Positions 46,028 through 57,467 of a stretch of DNA of 64,000 nt are shown here, piece by piece. Source of the DNA: Siphonodentalium dalli (taxonomy: Eukaryota > Mollusca > Scaphopoda > Gadilida > Siphonodentaliidae); assembly GCA_032622095.1 (NCBI GenBank), contig CP136063.1, positions 142,201,450 to 142,265,449 on the forward strand. The letters are read 5' to 3'. Every line of letters starts with the position of its first letter. Position 1 is the first letter of the stretch. The notes beneath the pieces are model-generated. The model made no database searches, was not told the origin of the DNA, and saw only the letters and a program-made list of their open reading frames with translations. The position numbers and the translations under genes were made by a program.

Positions 46028-46852
46028 AGTTAATTGATTGTTTTTAGCTCACCTGAGACGAAGTCTCCGGTGGAGCTATGATCATCACTCCTCATCTGTC
46101 CATCCGTCCGTTCATCTGTCCGTCTGTCCGTCAAGAATCATCTTCTCCTCCAAAACCGTAAGACCGAATGGGTTCATTTTGGTGTGGATGTTCCCTAGGA
46201 AAATCACATTCAGATTTGTTCAAATGAGGTCACCCGGTCAAATAGTGCGAAGCTAGGACCATACCTCTTTCCCACCATAGTAATTCTTACAACGACTTCT
46301 TCTCAAATTTCATTGGGCCGAATGGGTTCATATTTGGTACAAAGGGTCCTTGGGGGACTGTGATTCAGATTTGTTCAAATGAGGTCACTGGGTCGAATGT
46401 GGGCGGGCCAGTGACATAACTCCAAAAATAAATTTGTTTTGGTTAAAAACAGATTTTTTTAATTTTCAAGGCGACCTTGCTCAATTTAACAAACAATTTT
46501 TTTTTTTTTTAAACATGTTATAAAATTTAAAAAAAGTGACACCATTATAACATTTGCAGAGTTATGAAACTTTAATATTTAATGAAATTACTGAAACATT
46601 CCATTACCCATCCTCCCCTCCCACATGGCCCAGACCCCCCCCCCCCCCACCTTTCCCTCAACCAACATCCCTTCCAACCCATATCATCTCTCAACTTCCA
46701 ACTTTAATACCTCTTCTATCCAGAAGCAGATATATCTCTGCAAAGAGACTCAGGTCATTAATTTAGATTAGAATAATAGATGTCATCTGGCAGACTTGTG
46801 TAAACAACACTGCTAGCAAATTAAAACAAACTGCTGCCCGACGCCTGAATTT
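46028..46852 (+). mobile_element. 'TAGCTCACCTGAG' dispersed repeat, copy 2
   Basis: Opens with TAGCTCACCTGAGACGAAGT and CTCCGGTGGAGC, then GTCCATCCGTCCG microsatellite and the same body as 36031-36790. Includes C-rich runs (about 46636-46648). An element with TGTGTCTGAC ends begins directly after it. Confidence 0.78.
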
Positions 46853-47232
46853 AGTGTGTCTGACATTTGCAGAATGAGGTCCCCAGAGTGTGAATTAGTG
46901 TCACTACCCTGTACAGCAGGCTAGCATCACCAAATACACCATCCAGGGACCTAATTCTGCTTAGGCCTCATCTTCTGGGAAGTATCTTAAGAAAACTCTT
47001 TTCCTCCATAGTAATTCTTAAAACAATTTATTCTCAAGAACCATTGGGCCTATATTAGCTTATATTTGGTATGGAGGGACCTTGGGTGACCGGGGTTCAG
47101 ATTTGTTGAAATGGGGTTATTTTTAGGAAAAGAGGTCCCCAGAGGGTGAATTCGGTGATGCTAGTCCACCTTGCAGAATAGTGTCATTAAATTCACCTTT
47201 TTGGGACCTCATTCTGCAAAAGTCAGACACAG
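46853..47232. mobile_element. Short TIR element (TGTGTCTGAC...GCAGAATGAGGTCCC)
   Basis: TGTGTCTGACATTTGCAGAA at the left and its complement TTCTGCAAAAGTCAGACACA at the right, each followed inward by GAGGTCCC. Inner copies of the GAGGTCCCCAGAG phrase occur at about 46876 and 47132. The repeat it interrupts continues without it in 36031-36790. Confidence 0.75.
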
Positions 47233-48570
47233 TAAATACAGACTTGGCTGTTCCAATATTATTTTCTTAACCACCACTATCCAGGTAAAATCATACCCTG
47301 ATTTTTCAAAGAAAAATCGGGGGTATATCGGATATTGGGGGGTATATTGATAGTACTAGATGAATGGATCTCATAGATGGGGTTTCACATTTGTTCTAAT
47401 AGGGGCAGAGATAAGAGATTTAACTCTCCTCTATGCTGTTTGGTACTGGTATAATGATATTGATTTCTAGGCAGCCTGGGTGGGGACAATGTTTGAGGCA
47501 ATGGGGAGGGAGTGTAGAGGGGGTGGAGTTTTGACCCCCTACTTTGATCAAAATTTGAACAGTTGAAAATTTCATGCCTGATACAACATTAGTTGAAGAT
47601 CAGATGTTCACACCAAAAATAGGTTAGAATTTTTCTCATAGTTTGATTCCAACATGTATGTTTTAAACCAACAGTCCATATGTTCATACTTCAGGTTAAA
47701 CTGTTGGACCGAATTGGCCGCAAATTTTAACTTTATGGGGTCGCCAGGTTGGTAATTTCAAACATTTGAGAGCTTGAAGTATTGGTACCAGTTGTAAAAT
47801 TCAACCTAAGAGGGATGTGCAAAAGGATTTTTGTGAACATAGTACTGTGGTACGGTTGTCTTCTTTAAAAGGTAAGAAGTTGGAGATTTGTCATTGGTGT
47901 GCAATTAGAAATTTCAACATGAAGAGCCCTGCTCATCTGATAACCTCCAGCTATATGTCCATGTTTAGAACTACTTGTCTTTAGTGATTTTGTCAAGTAC
48001 TGACTCTTGTAGTCTTCAGAGTCCCAGTCTTCTCAGTCTTTACAGTCTGGTGAGCGACCCAGTCATTGACTGTCTTGTTAAATTCAACTGAATCTCTTGA
48101 TATTTGGTACTTGATTCAAATTTCAGTTGACAAAGGTCAAGTTTGAATTTGGATGGTCTGATGAATTTTTACCGAGTTAATAAAAAGCTATCATTACTAA
48201 AAAGCCACCATTTCGAGGGACACGTGGTTGGCGACTATTTATTTTGATGATTATTTTGGTTTTTGGATGATAGCTTCTGTTATAGTTAGTTACCTTTTTG
48301 TTTTAAAATTTGGTACATGTATATGGATTACTCATGTGAAATGCAGATCAAGTTCAAATTTAGGTTCATTCTGCCCATTTTTACCGCAGTTTAATATGGT
48401 CCTTGTCAACTTATAATTTTACAACTTATAATTTTGCTGATTCTGTGCAAATTAGAGGTTATATATTTTTAAGATTTGTTTATTTGTATGCAGCTCAGTT
48501 ATGAGACAATGTACATGTACTTTATCCATATAATATACTTCACAAAGACCCCGCTTCAAATAGAAACAAG
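47233..48570. other. Non-coding intron sequence
   Basis: A diverged GATAAC-type unit is visible at about 48240-48430 (GATCAAGTTCAAATTTAGG). Otherwise nothing recognised. Confidence 0.5.
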
Positions 48571-48572
48571 AC

Positions 48573-51557
48573 GATTGGTACCTTGGACGATTGGTACCTG
48601 GACGTTTCGTACCCATGGGACAATTGGTACCAGTCTGGTTTGGACGATTGGTACCAAGTCAGGGAAAACGATTGGTACCAGATAATTTATTTAATGTTTT
48701 ACGAATATATATGTATACTAGCAGGGTTACCCGGCGTTGCCCAGGTTAAAGTGATGTGAAAATGTGAACCCTGTGGATATTTGGTGGGAATAGAGAATAC
48801 TCAAAGTGTTACACGTACTCTCATAAATTGTTTATTCAAATAGCATCACAAAACATGATTCTTCCACCTGGAATATAAGTAGTGGCTCATCTTGTCGATT
48901 GTCATTTTGTTTACCGCGATTAATCCGTTCTACCAAAAGAGCACATTAGTTTGCAAAAATAAAGCGGCGCCACTTTTGTCATCATTAAACCACACACTAA
49001 GATTCATTATGGAAATGCATATATATATAAAAAATTGGTGAAAATTTGCGAGTATACAAATTTGTATCATATTTAGAGCCCCCATATCTCTCACCCAAAC
49101 GGCACCAATTTGGCGTATCTAAACCACACGATTAGATTTCTCGTATCACGGAGAATATGTATCAAACTGGTGGAAATTGGCGCTAAACATATTGTTTATC
49201 ATTTGTTGTGTCCCTCTCACCCTCTATGCATCCTGACTCGATTGGCCCCACTTGTGACATCCTTAAACCACACAATTAGAATATTGATATCATGGAAATG
49301 ATTATTTATAAGTTTGGTGCTAATCAGTGACTAAACAAGATTTTATCAAATTTAGTGTCCACCCAACCCCCATCACCCAAACAGCACCAATATGGTGTCT
49401 TTAAATCAAACGATTGGAGTCCATGTATCATAGATAAGAATGTGTATCAATTTGGCGGAAATTGGCGCTAAAAATATTGTGTATCAATGTTGGTACCCCC
49501 TCTCCCTTTCAGTGCACCCCTGACTTGAATGATTCCACTTTTGACAGATTTAATTAAGCCACACCATTTGACTCCTCATACCATGGGGATGATAGGCCTA
49601 CTGTATAAGTGTAGTGGAAAGTCAAATCAAGTCAAATAGTTTTATTGCATATAAATGGAGTCAATACATTTATTGCATATATAAATTTTAAAGCAGGCCT
49701 GAAAATATTAAGATTCTCAGTCGTAGGATGTCTCTTATATCTATTTCTCGCCGAGTTATACAATCGACGTGCCATAGAGCACGACCCATCAAACCACCCG
49801 TTAACTCATTTCCGTTTAATTTTTTATCTATTTTCATTTACATTTATTGGGCGAGTTAAAATTGGTTGCAAAATTTCAGTCAGTTTTTCATGAAACGATG
49901 ACATAAGAGTAACAAGGTCATGTTCGGATGTTAGGCTATGGTTACAATCGTCTAACAGACCATTGAGTTCAGACAAATTACTACGAAGAGCTAAAGTGGC
50001 AATCAGCGAATAAACCCATTCTTACCAAATTTAGTGCCCACCTCGATCCCCCAATCTCTCATCCAAAACAACACCAATTTGGCATCTTTATATCACACAA
50101 TTAGATTCCTTGTAACATGGAGAAGAATACATATCAATTTGGTGGAAATCAGCGCTAAAATTAGTTTTATCAATTTTGGTGCACCTATCCCCTTCCGTGC
50201 ATCCCTGACTCGAACGGCGCCACTGTTGACACATTTAAACACACCATTAGATTCCTCATATCATGGGGATGATTATATATAAGTTTCGTGGCAATCAGCG
50301 ACAAATCAAATTCTGCCCCTCTCCCTTTTCTGATCGTGATAACAACAGGGTCACTTCAGAAAATTCTATCCCGCACCATTATCTTTCTCGTAAAAAGTTA
50401 CTCCTAGTAGACCCCTTTCCCTTTTGGTGCCATCTAGATGGTCACCTGTGACAGACAGACATTCGTAAATATAGATATGGATATTATGGTGTTGTATCAG
50501 TAGTTTGACTTACTGTAGGTAAAGGTACAGGTAAAGGTGTAGACCTTATAAGGTCATTTTTGCAGCAGATTTAAGTGAAAAATAGCCTTAGATAATTATG
50601 ATTATAATATAAATTGGCCTCACACACATCTACATAAAATGAATGAGTGAATATTTTATTAATCTTAGTATATTTATTTATCTCTTTGGTGAGTCTTTAA
50701 TGTCAATATTTGAAACTTTTGCATCAACTTACAGGCCCAATATATTTTCTTTGTCATTGGTTATGCGGTGAATTGTTTGGTCTGACGCCACAGCGTGTGT
50801 TTGTTTTAGCTGTAGCGATAAATCATAAAGGTATGTGTCTTGATTCTTAATCACTAACTGAGCTGTAATCACCGAGTTGTAATCACCAGGCTTTGATCTG
50901 AGGATAACTGATCATTGATCAAAATTAAAATGTTGTCACAATGATAACTCACAATAAAAACAACCACGGGTGCGATTATCATTGTTGTGACAAAGAATAT
51001 ATAGCCGAAGCTAGAGTGAAGGCCAACGATGATGACAACATGTTTATTCCATGCATCCGAGGGACTTTCCACTAGCCAGCTGCTGAAATCATGCGCCAAA
51101 CTATTCGCACCAAAAGCTTCTTCGTCGTCGTAAATCAGCTATACATGTATATGTTGTTATGAATTGATATCTATTATAAAGTGTTCTCTCATTGTACTTG
51201 TTTTCTGTTAATATTGTTGTGTGTATCTACAGGTATATCATTGTACTATATTGACAACTGTCTTAAATTAGATTGATAGATCGTAATTTAAACAGTGTGC
51301 TACCATATATATCTATTGTTTTCTTTTGTTTTTACTTGATTTGTTGTTATTTGTCGTTAGTGTATATGTTAACTTGATATATTCCAATAAAACACTATCA
51401 CAAACTTTAAATATAACCCAACACAATTTTATATGGTGCCAATCATCCATACTGAAATAGTACCAATCGTCCACAGGGTACAAAACGTCCAGGTACCAAT
51501 CGACCCATGGGTACGAAACATCCAGTTACCAAACGTCCATGGTACCAATCGTCCAGA
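48573..51557. mobile_element. Element with GGACGATTGGTACC arrays at both ends
   Basis: The left end (48573-48684) has four to six spaced copies of (G/A)ACGATTGGTACC. The right end (51433-51557) has the complement GGTACCAATCGTCC and variants, including a shared GGTACGAAACATCC / GGACGTTTCGTACC box. Between them lie satellite copy B (48715-50460) and unassigned DNA with short ORFs. The target duplication is unclear. Confidence 0.62.
48715..50460 (+). mobile_element. Satellite-bearing element, copy B (opposite to copy A)
   Basis: Starts ATACTAGCAGGGTTACCCGG and CGTTGCCCAGGTTAAAGTGA, then the same unique segment as copy A (AACATGATTCTTC...AAATAGCATCACAAAACATG). About eight satellite units follow with CACCCAAACGGCACCAATTTGG and TCAAATTGGTGGAAAT(T/C)(G/A)GCGC cores. 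Ends near CCTGTGACAGACAGACATTCG. Confidence 0.68.
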
Positions 51558-51640
51558 AGCCTTTCAAATGAAGCCACAGTTTTTAAGTACACTGACCGAG
51601 CAGCCTTTTATTTTATATTTGCATCAGGCCAGAAGATTCT

Positions 51641-52585
51641 TGCATATCAAAGAACCCATCGCTTTTAGCAGCCATATGTTTATGATATTAACTTACTTCA
51701 TTATTCGAAAACTTACTTCTTCCAAGTTCAAATTAACATGGTTTCAGTAACAGGGTGTGATACATACATTAAATTTGTATATACCGGTATATGTCCATGA
51801 AATCTAAACCTCTATATATAGTACATGTACTATTCATACCAGATTTAAACCAGTACATTAATTAATGTGTACATTAATTAATGTGCGGCTTGTGAATATA
51901 CTTCAAAGTATCAACCTGTGTGGGTACAATTGCTATTCATAATCTAATTGTATATTGCATATCAAAGAACCCATCGCTTTTAGCAGCCATATGTTTATGA
52001 TATTAACTTACTTCATTATTCGAAAACTTACTTCTTCCAAGTTCAAATTAACATGGTTTCAGTAACAGGGTGTGATACATACATTAAATTTGTATATACC
52101 GGTATATGTCCATGAAATCTAAACCTCTATATATAGTACATGTACTATTCATACCAGATTTAAACCAGTACATTAATTAATGTGTACATTAATTAATGTG
52201 CGGCTTGTGAATATACTTCAAAGTATCAACCTGTGTGGGTACAATTGCTATTCATAATCTAATTGTATATTGCATATCAAAGAACCCATCGCTTTTAGCA
52301 GCCATATGTTTATGATATTAACTTACTTCATTATTCGAAAACTTACTTCTTCCAAGTTCAAATTAACATGGTTTCAGTAACAGGGTGTGATACATACATT
52401 AAATTTGTATATACCGGTATATGTCCATGAAATCTAAACCTCTATATATAGTACATGTACTATTCATACCAGATTTAAACCAGTACATTAATTAATGTGT
52501 ACATTAATTAATGTGCGGCTTGTGAATATACTTCAAAGTATCAACCTGTGTGGGTACAATTGCTATTCATAATCTAATTGTATAT
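51641..52585. repeat. 315-bp tandem repeat, three copies with no mismatch seen
   Basis: TGCATATCAAAGAACCCATC starts copies at 51641, 51956 and 52271, a period of exactly 315. I see no mismatch between copies by eye. Each contains CAGTACATTAATTAATGTGT and TATATATAGTACATGTAC palindromes. The array ends 111 bases before a CHID1 exon. Confidence 0.95.
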
Positions 52586-52696
52586 TTACATATTTAGATC
52601 AGTCAAAATTTCAGCTTTGCACACCTGTTGCTTTCTGTCATGTTCCCACCAAACCAGCAACATAACTGTCCAATGCTCCTTTTTGATACTTTACAG

Positions 52697-52795
52697 AAAA
52701 ACAGCTGGGATAATTTCCACATCAGATTTTGAGAAACTGGCACCATCTATCGATGCATTCAGTCTGATGACATATGATTTCTCCAATGGTCAAAG
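52697..52795 (+). CDS. CHID1: CHID1 internal exon (sixth strand, F-S-L-M-T-Y-D)
   Basis: The acceptor is gatactttacag. The first A completes the glycine opened by GG at 42649. The exon reads KTAGIISTSDFEKLAPSIDA, then FSLMTYDFSNGQ, and ends with AG before gtataa. The M-T-Y-D motif is the sixth GH18 strand and is the clearest single signature in the window. The family continues with a P-G-P-N block, so the next exon should begin with a base that finishes an arginine or serine codon. I did not find it before 64000. The donor (AAAG|gtataa) is weaker than the others. The exon starts only 111 bp after a 3 x 315 bp tandem repeat. Confidence 0.93.
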
Positions 52796-52831
52796 GTATA
52801 AATAGTGTTTCTATACTAATACAACTTAATT

Positions 52832-53950
52832 TTTAGCTCAACTTTACTTTGTAAATTTGAGCTATTGCCATGGCTTCGTATCCGTTGTCCGTGTGTGTGT
52901 CTGCATGTGTGTGTGATTCGTCAACAATTTCCTTTAGCATGGGCTACATGTCGTACCTTTGGTCGGATCATTATGAAATTTGTCATAGCTGTTGACATGT
53001 AGATGGGAAACGAGTCATTTTGGGGTCATTCGGCAAAAAAACATGGCCGCCAGCAGCCATCTTGGATTTAAAAGTTCAATCCGGGCTACAGGTCGTACTG
53101 TTCGTCTGATCATCATGAAATTTGTCATGGATGTTAATTTTGACATGTAGATTGAAACAAGCCATGTTGTTGTCATTCGGCCATAAAACATGGCGGCCGA
53201 CAGCCATCTTGGATTTTACTCTTTGCATGACTAAATCCTTTGGCACGGCTACAGGTCGAACTTTGGTCGGATCATCATCAAATTTGTCATGGCTGTTGAC
53301 ATTAACCCTTCACCCAACAGAAGGGCCCTGTGCCAATGCATTCTCTTATATATGCGAGTCGACCATAGGTCGCCTCGCATATATAAGAGAATGCATTTGC
53401 TTATCGCATTAAAAATTATAAAATTGTTAAAGAATGTAAGAAAAAAATGGTAAAAAGTGTTAAAAAAAGATTTTTTTTAGGCCAATGCATTCTCTTATAT
53501 ATGCGAGGCGACCTATGGTCGACTCGCATATATAAGAGAATGCATTGGCACAGGGCATAACTGTAACTATCACAATGTGGTCAAGGAGCCGGTTCCAATG
53601 ATATCCATATTTGTATGGTTCTATTGAGACAGACCGAAGATATTTTAGGCTGTTGAAGCTTTATTTGGCCGGTTTTGGCCAGTTTGTTGGGTAAAGGGTT
53701 AACATGTAGATGGGATGGAGTAATTTTGGGGTCATTCAGCCATAAAACATGGCCGCTGGCAGCCATCTTGGATTTTACTCTTTGCATGACTAAATCCTTT
53801 GGCACAGGCTACAGGTCGTACCTTTGGTTGGATTATCCTGAATTTTGTCATGGCTGTTGACATTGAATCATTTTGGGGTCATTCAACAAAAAAACATGGC
53901 CACCAGTGGCCATCTTGGATTTCAAAATTCAAACCATTAGCACACAAGAT
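52832..53950 (+). repeat. TAGCTCAACTT-family copy, split by a TTAA element
   Basis: Starts TTAGCTCAACTTTACTTTGT and repeats the body units (CATGGCCGCCAGCAGCCATC, CAGGTCGTACCTTTGGT). At 53302 the phrase GTCATGGCTGTTGACA is interrupted by a TTAA element and resumes as CATGTAGATGGGATGGAG at 53703. Confidence 0.82.
53302..53702. mobile_element. TTAA element (CCCTTCACCCAACA) with two opposed hairpins
   Basis: TTAACCCTTCACCCAACAG at the left and CTGTTGG-like complement TGTTGGGTAAAGGGTTAA at the right, in an interrupted repeat whose other copies show the empty site. It holds the 66-bp hairpin twice, at 53332-53400 and inverted at 53481-53549. Confidence 0.88.
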
Positions 53951-55650
53951 CACCTTTTGTTGCCAAATTGATTGTTAATGTCCCTCTAAATTATGTTCAA
54001 ATGAATTCCCACTATGGTCTCACCCAGGTGGCAGTCCTCTCAGCTTTATATACCAGTATATCTAAATCAAAAGCAAAATAATGTGATGTGTAGCTGAGAG
54101 AATGTTGTCATATATTGAGTTTGGGTGTTCAAGACTTAAAATAGGCTAGGTGGTCTCCAAATCATCGAAAAAAATTCTTTCTTAATTGCCGTTCGCTTTT
54201 AGTATTAGGTGATGCAGGCTTTCGGAAAATGAGCCCATCCAAGTAATTAAATATTTCCTGATCGATTAGCCTTTTCTCCACACCCGCTGATAAAACATAT
54301 ATATAATTTTAGTTTGTGGTATATTCCAATCAAGACATCGGATAGGGTAGGGGGTCACAAAAATAAAAAAAATTTGCCTTTGTTTTTGCCAGCCAATTAT
54401 TGCAAAGTGTCCCAGACTCCCAGAAGCCAGGAACAACATATCCGTATAAATTGTTTAATTCATGATAGAACTACCCTCTGCCCACAGCCTCAGTTAAAAC
54501 TGAGAGCATATCCCTTCAGTTTGTGGTGTTTTCAGGACTTAAAATAACGTAGTGGGTCACAGTTAAAATTTGCATTTTTGTTACTTGCCAGCTGCCTTTT
54601 GTAAAGTGTCAAAAGTACCAACACAGGCTTATATATCGTACAGTGCCAGATTGAATAGCCCTTCAGCCACAACATCTATGATATTCAGAGCATAATCCCT
54701 TTAGTGCGTGATGTGTTTCAAGACTTAAAATAGGGTATGGTACATATATAAAACAGTGAAAATGTACCAGCCGCTTGATTGTAAAGTGCCACATGATGCA
54801 GGCTTACGGGAACCAACACATCCATGGTGTATATAAATTATCCTGATAAAAACTAACCTTTGGTCACACCCTCGGTTAATATTGAGAGCATATCATTTCA
54901 GTGTGTGGTGTCTTGAAGACTTCAAATATGGTAGTGGGTCCTCAAAATTTTTGCCTTTCTTATCTTCCAGCCACTTTTCGTAAAGTACCGTGCTCATGTT
55001 TTCTGAACCCAATTCAATCTATATAAATTGTGCACTTCCTTATAGAACTACCCATTGTCCATACACTCAGTTAATACCGAGAATATAGCGTTCCAGTTCG
55101 TGGTGTGTTCTAGTCTTCAAATTGACTAGAAGTTCCTAAAAACAGTGAAAATAATTTTTTTTATTTAATTTGCCAGTCGCTTTTTGTAAAGTGTCCCTGG
55201 CTGTCAGGTATATTAAAACCCATGTATACCAATTGTGTCTTTCCTGATAGAATAGCAATTTGTCCATACGGTCGTTAGACATTGAGAGCACAATGAGGTT
55301 TACATGGGGTAGCTAGGGGGTCCCTCAAGTTTCTCCTTTATCATTTGCCATCTCTTTTTGTAAGGTGCCACTTGCATTCATGAATCAACCCATCATTAAA
55401 CATTGCATCTTTTCAGACAGAACAGCCATTCATGCACAATCGCTGATGATATTGATAGCATATGCCTTTTGCTAGTGGTGTGTTCAAGACTTCAAATAGA
55501 GCCTTTTTCGTTTGTCAGCCGCTTGTTGTAAAGTGCCATAGACTTTCGGGAACCATCCAACCATAACATATGTGTATTTCCGGATACTACAACAATTTGT
55601 CTACACCCGCAGTTAAAACTTAGAGCATATCATTTAAGTTCCTGTCGTGT

Positions 55651-56401
55651 TTAACCCTTTGAACCCGAGAGACCGGAATACCGGTCCAATCCTTATATTC
55701 CTATATCCCTGGAGACCGGAATACCGGTCCGAAAATCAGACGGTATTTGACACGAAATTACAGCTCAATAAACGCACCTAGAGGTGTACTTCTACTTTGC
55801 ACACGCGCGTCACATGTTTACCCATGTGACTTTGATAGACAACCTGGTGACAGAGGTTCTGTTTCTTCGCGCATGCGCAGAGCCCTATTTTGAGAAAAAA
55901 TCGTTTTTTTTATCGCCAGAAAAGGGGAAGTATTTGTTAGAAATTTCGCGATCAAAGCCCAAATTAACTAGAATTGTGCTTCTACTTTGCGCAAATGAGT
56001 CACATTCATGTTCATAGCTCTGACTTTAGCAGCCAAATTGGAAACGGGGGTCTGTTTCTTTGCCCACACACACAGGTGCATTTAGAGAAATGGGTTTTAT
56101 TGTAGGCAAAGGATAAGAATTTCATTATGAATATATAGCGTGACCAAAGGAAGCCGCAATATAATATACATGTATATTGGACGTGGAATCGACTGTCTCG
56201 TTGAAATTAATACTGTGTGACATATTTCATCGCAAACTAGATCAGTTAGCATAGTATATGGCCGTTTAGTTGAGCATGTATACATGTATATACGTCCCAT
56301 TTGAGAGCATTATGAGTTACGTCGTCGGAAACACTATATAACGTCAGGCGCCTCGGGTTGGGACCATTTAACGTTCAGGATGTCAGGGTTCAAAGGTTTA
56401 A
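55651..56401. mobile_element. TTAA element (CCCTTTGAACCC family) in the satellite
   Basis: TTAACCCTTTGAACCCGAGA at the left and TCAGGGTTCAAAGG then TTTAA at the right. The satellite phrase GTGT^TTAAGACTTCAA is split at TTAA. Internally, GACCGGAATACCGGTCC palindromes occur twice (about 55670 and 55714) and there is a GCGCATGCGCAGAGC motif. No transposase. Confidence 0.85.
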
Positions 56402-57467
56402 GACTTCAATTGGGATAGTGGGGTCCTCAAAACATAGAAAGTTTGCATTTTGTATTTGCCAGCCGCTTTTTGTAAGGTGGCCCAGGATTTCAGGGCAACC
56501 AATTCAAACCACCCATATCAATTGATAATTTCCTGATAGCATTACCTTTCGTTTACACATTCAGCTAAGTTTTGGGGCATATAACTTCAGCTCATGGTGT
56601 TTTCAAGATATTAAATGGGTTAGGGGTCCCCCGAAACAGTGATAATTCACCTTTCTCATTTGCCAGCCGCTTTTTGTAATGTGTCCCAGACATTCGAGAA
56701 CTAACCCATTCATGTATGTTGTGTATTTATTGATATAGCGTCAATATATATACACCCTTAGTTAATACTTGGAGCATAACCTTTCAGTTCTTGGTGTGTT
56801 CAAGACTTCAAATGGGATAGGGTAGCCTCAAAACAATGAAAATTCACCTTTCGTATTTGCCAGCCGCCTTTGTAAAGTGCTCTAGGATTTCGGGAACCAA
56901 ACTACCCATATGAATTGTATATTCCCTGATAGCACTACCAATCGTTCACACACTCAGCTAATATTGAGAGCGTACAGTTTCAGTTCATGGTGTGTTCATG
57001 AGTTCAAATTGGTAAAGGGCACCCACAACGATGAGAATTCGCCTTTCTCATTTGATAGTCACTTTTTGTAAAGTGTCCCAGACATTCGGGAACCAACCCA
57101 TCCATTAAAGATGTCTATTTCCTGATATAACTACTATTTGTCAACACCCTCAGTTAATAATGAGAGCATATCTTTTCAGTTTGTGGTGTGTTTTAGACTT
57201 TAAATGGGGTAGGGGGCCTCGAGCAAAGAAATTTCAACTTTCTTATTTGCCAGCCTCCTTTTATAAAGTACCTTAGGATTTCGGGAACCAAACCACCCAT
57301 ATAAATTATATATTCCCTGATAGCACAACCTTTCGTGCACACTGTCAGTTATTATTAAGAGCACATCTTCAGTGCATGGTTTATTAATAGTTTATTACAT
57401 GGCTTTATAAAGGGTCCCACAAAACAAAAAAATATTCATCCTTTGTTGTGTGCCATCCGCTTTTTGT

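Larger units (their letters stand above)
3156..52795 (+). other. CHID1: CHID1 gene span, internal part (six exons seen, 5' and 3' exons outside window)
   Basis: Six exons with AG/GT borders are phased 0-1, 1-1, 1-0, 0-2, 2-2 and 2-2, and every junction rebuilds a sensible codon. Together they give about 178 residues that run collinearly with the centre of chitinase domain-containing protein 1 (SI-CLP). Known of the family: a secreted or lysosomal GH18-fold protein that binds saccharides and, in vertebrates, is sorted by stabilin-1, with no demonstrated chitinase activity. Introns are about 9379, 2993, 25911, 774 and 10047 bp and are almost entirely repeat-derived. I could not find the exon ending in the expected G-Y-V-T-P upstream of 3156, nor the P-G-P-N exon after 52795, so both ends of the gene should lie outside the window. 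No promoter or polyadenylation site for this gene is visible. Confidence 0.9.
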
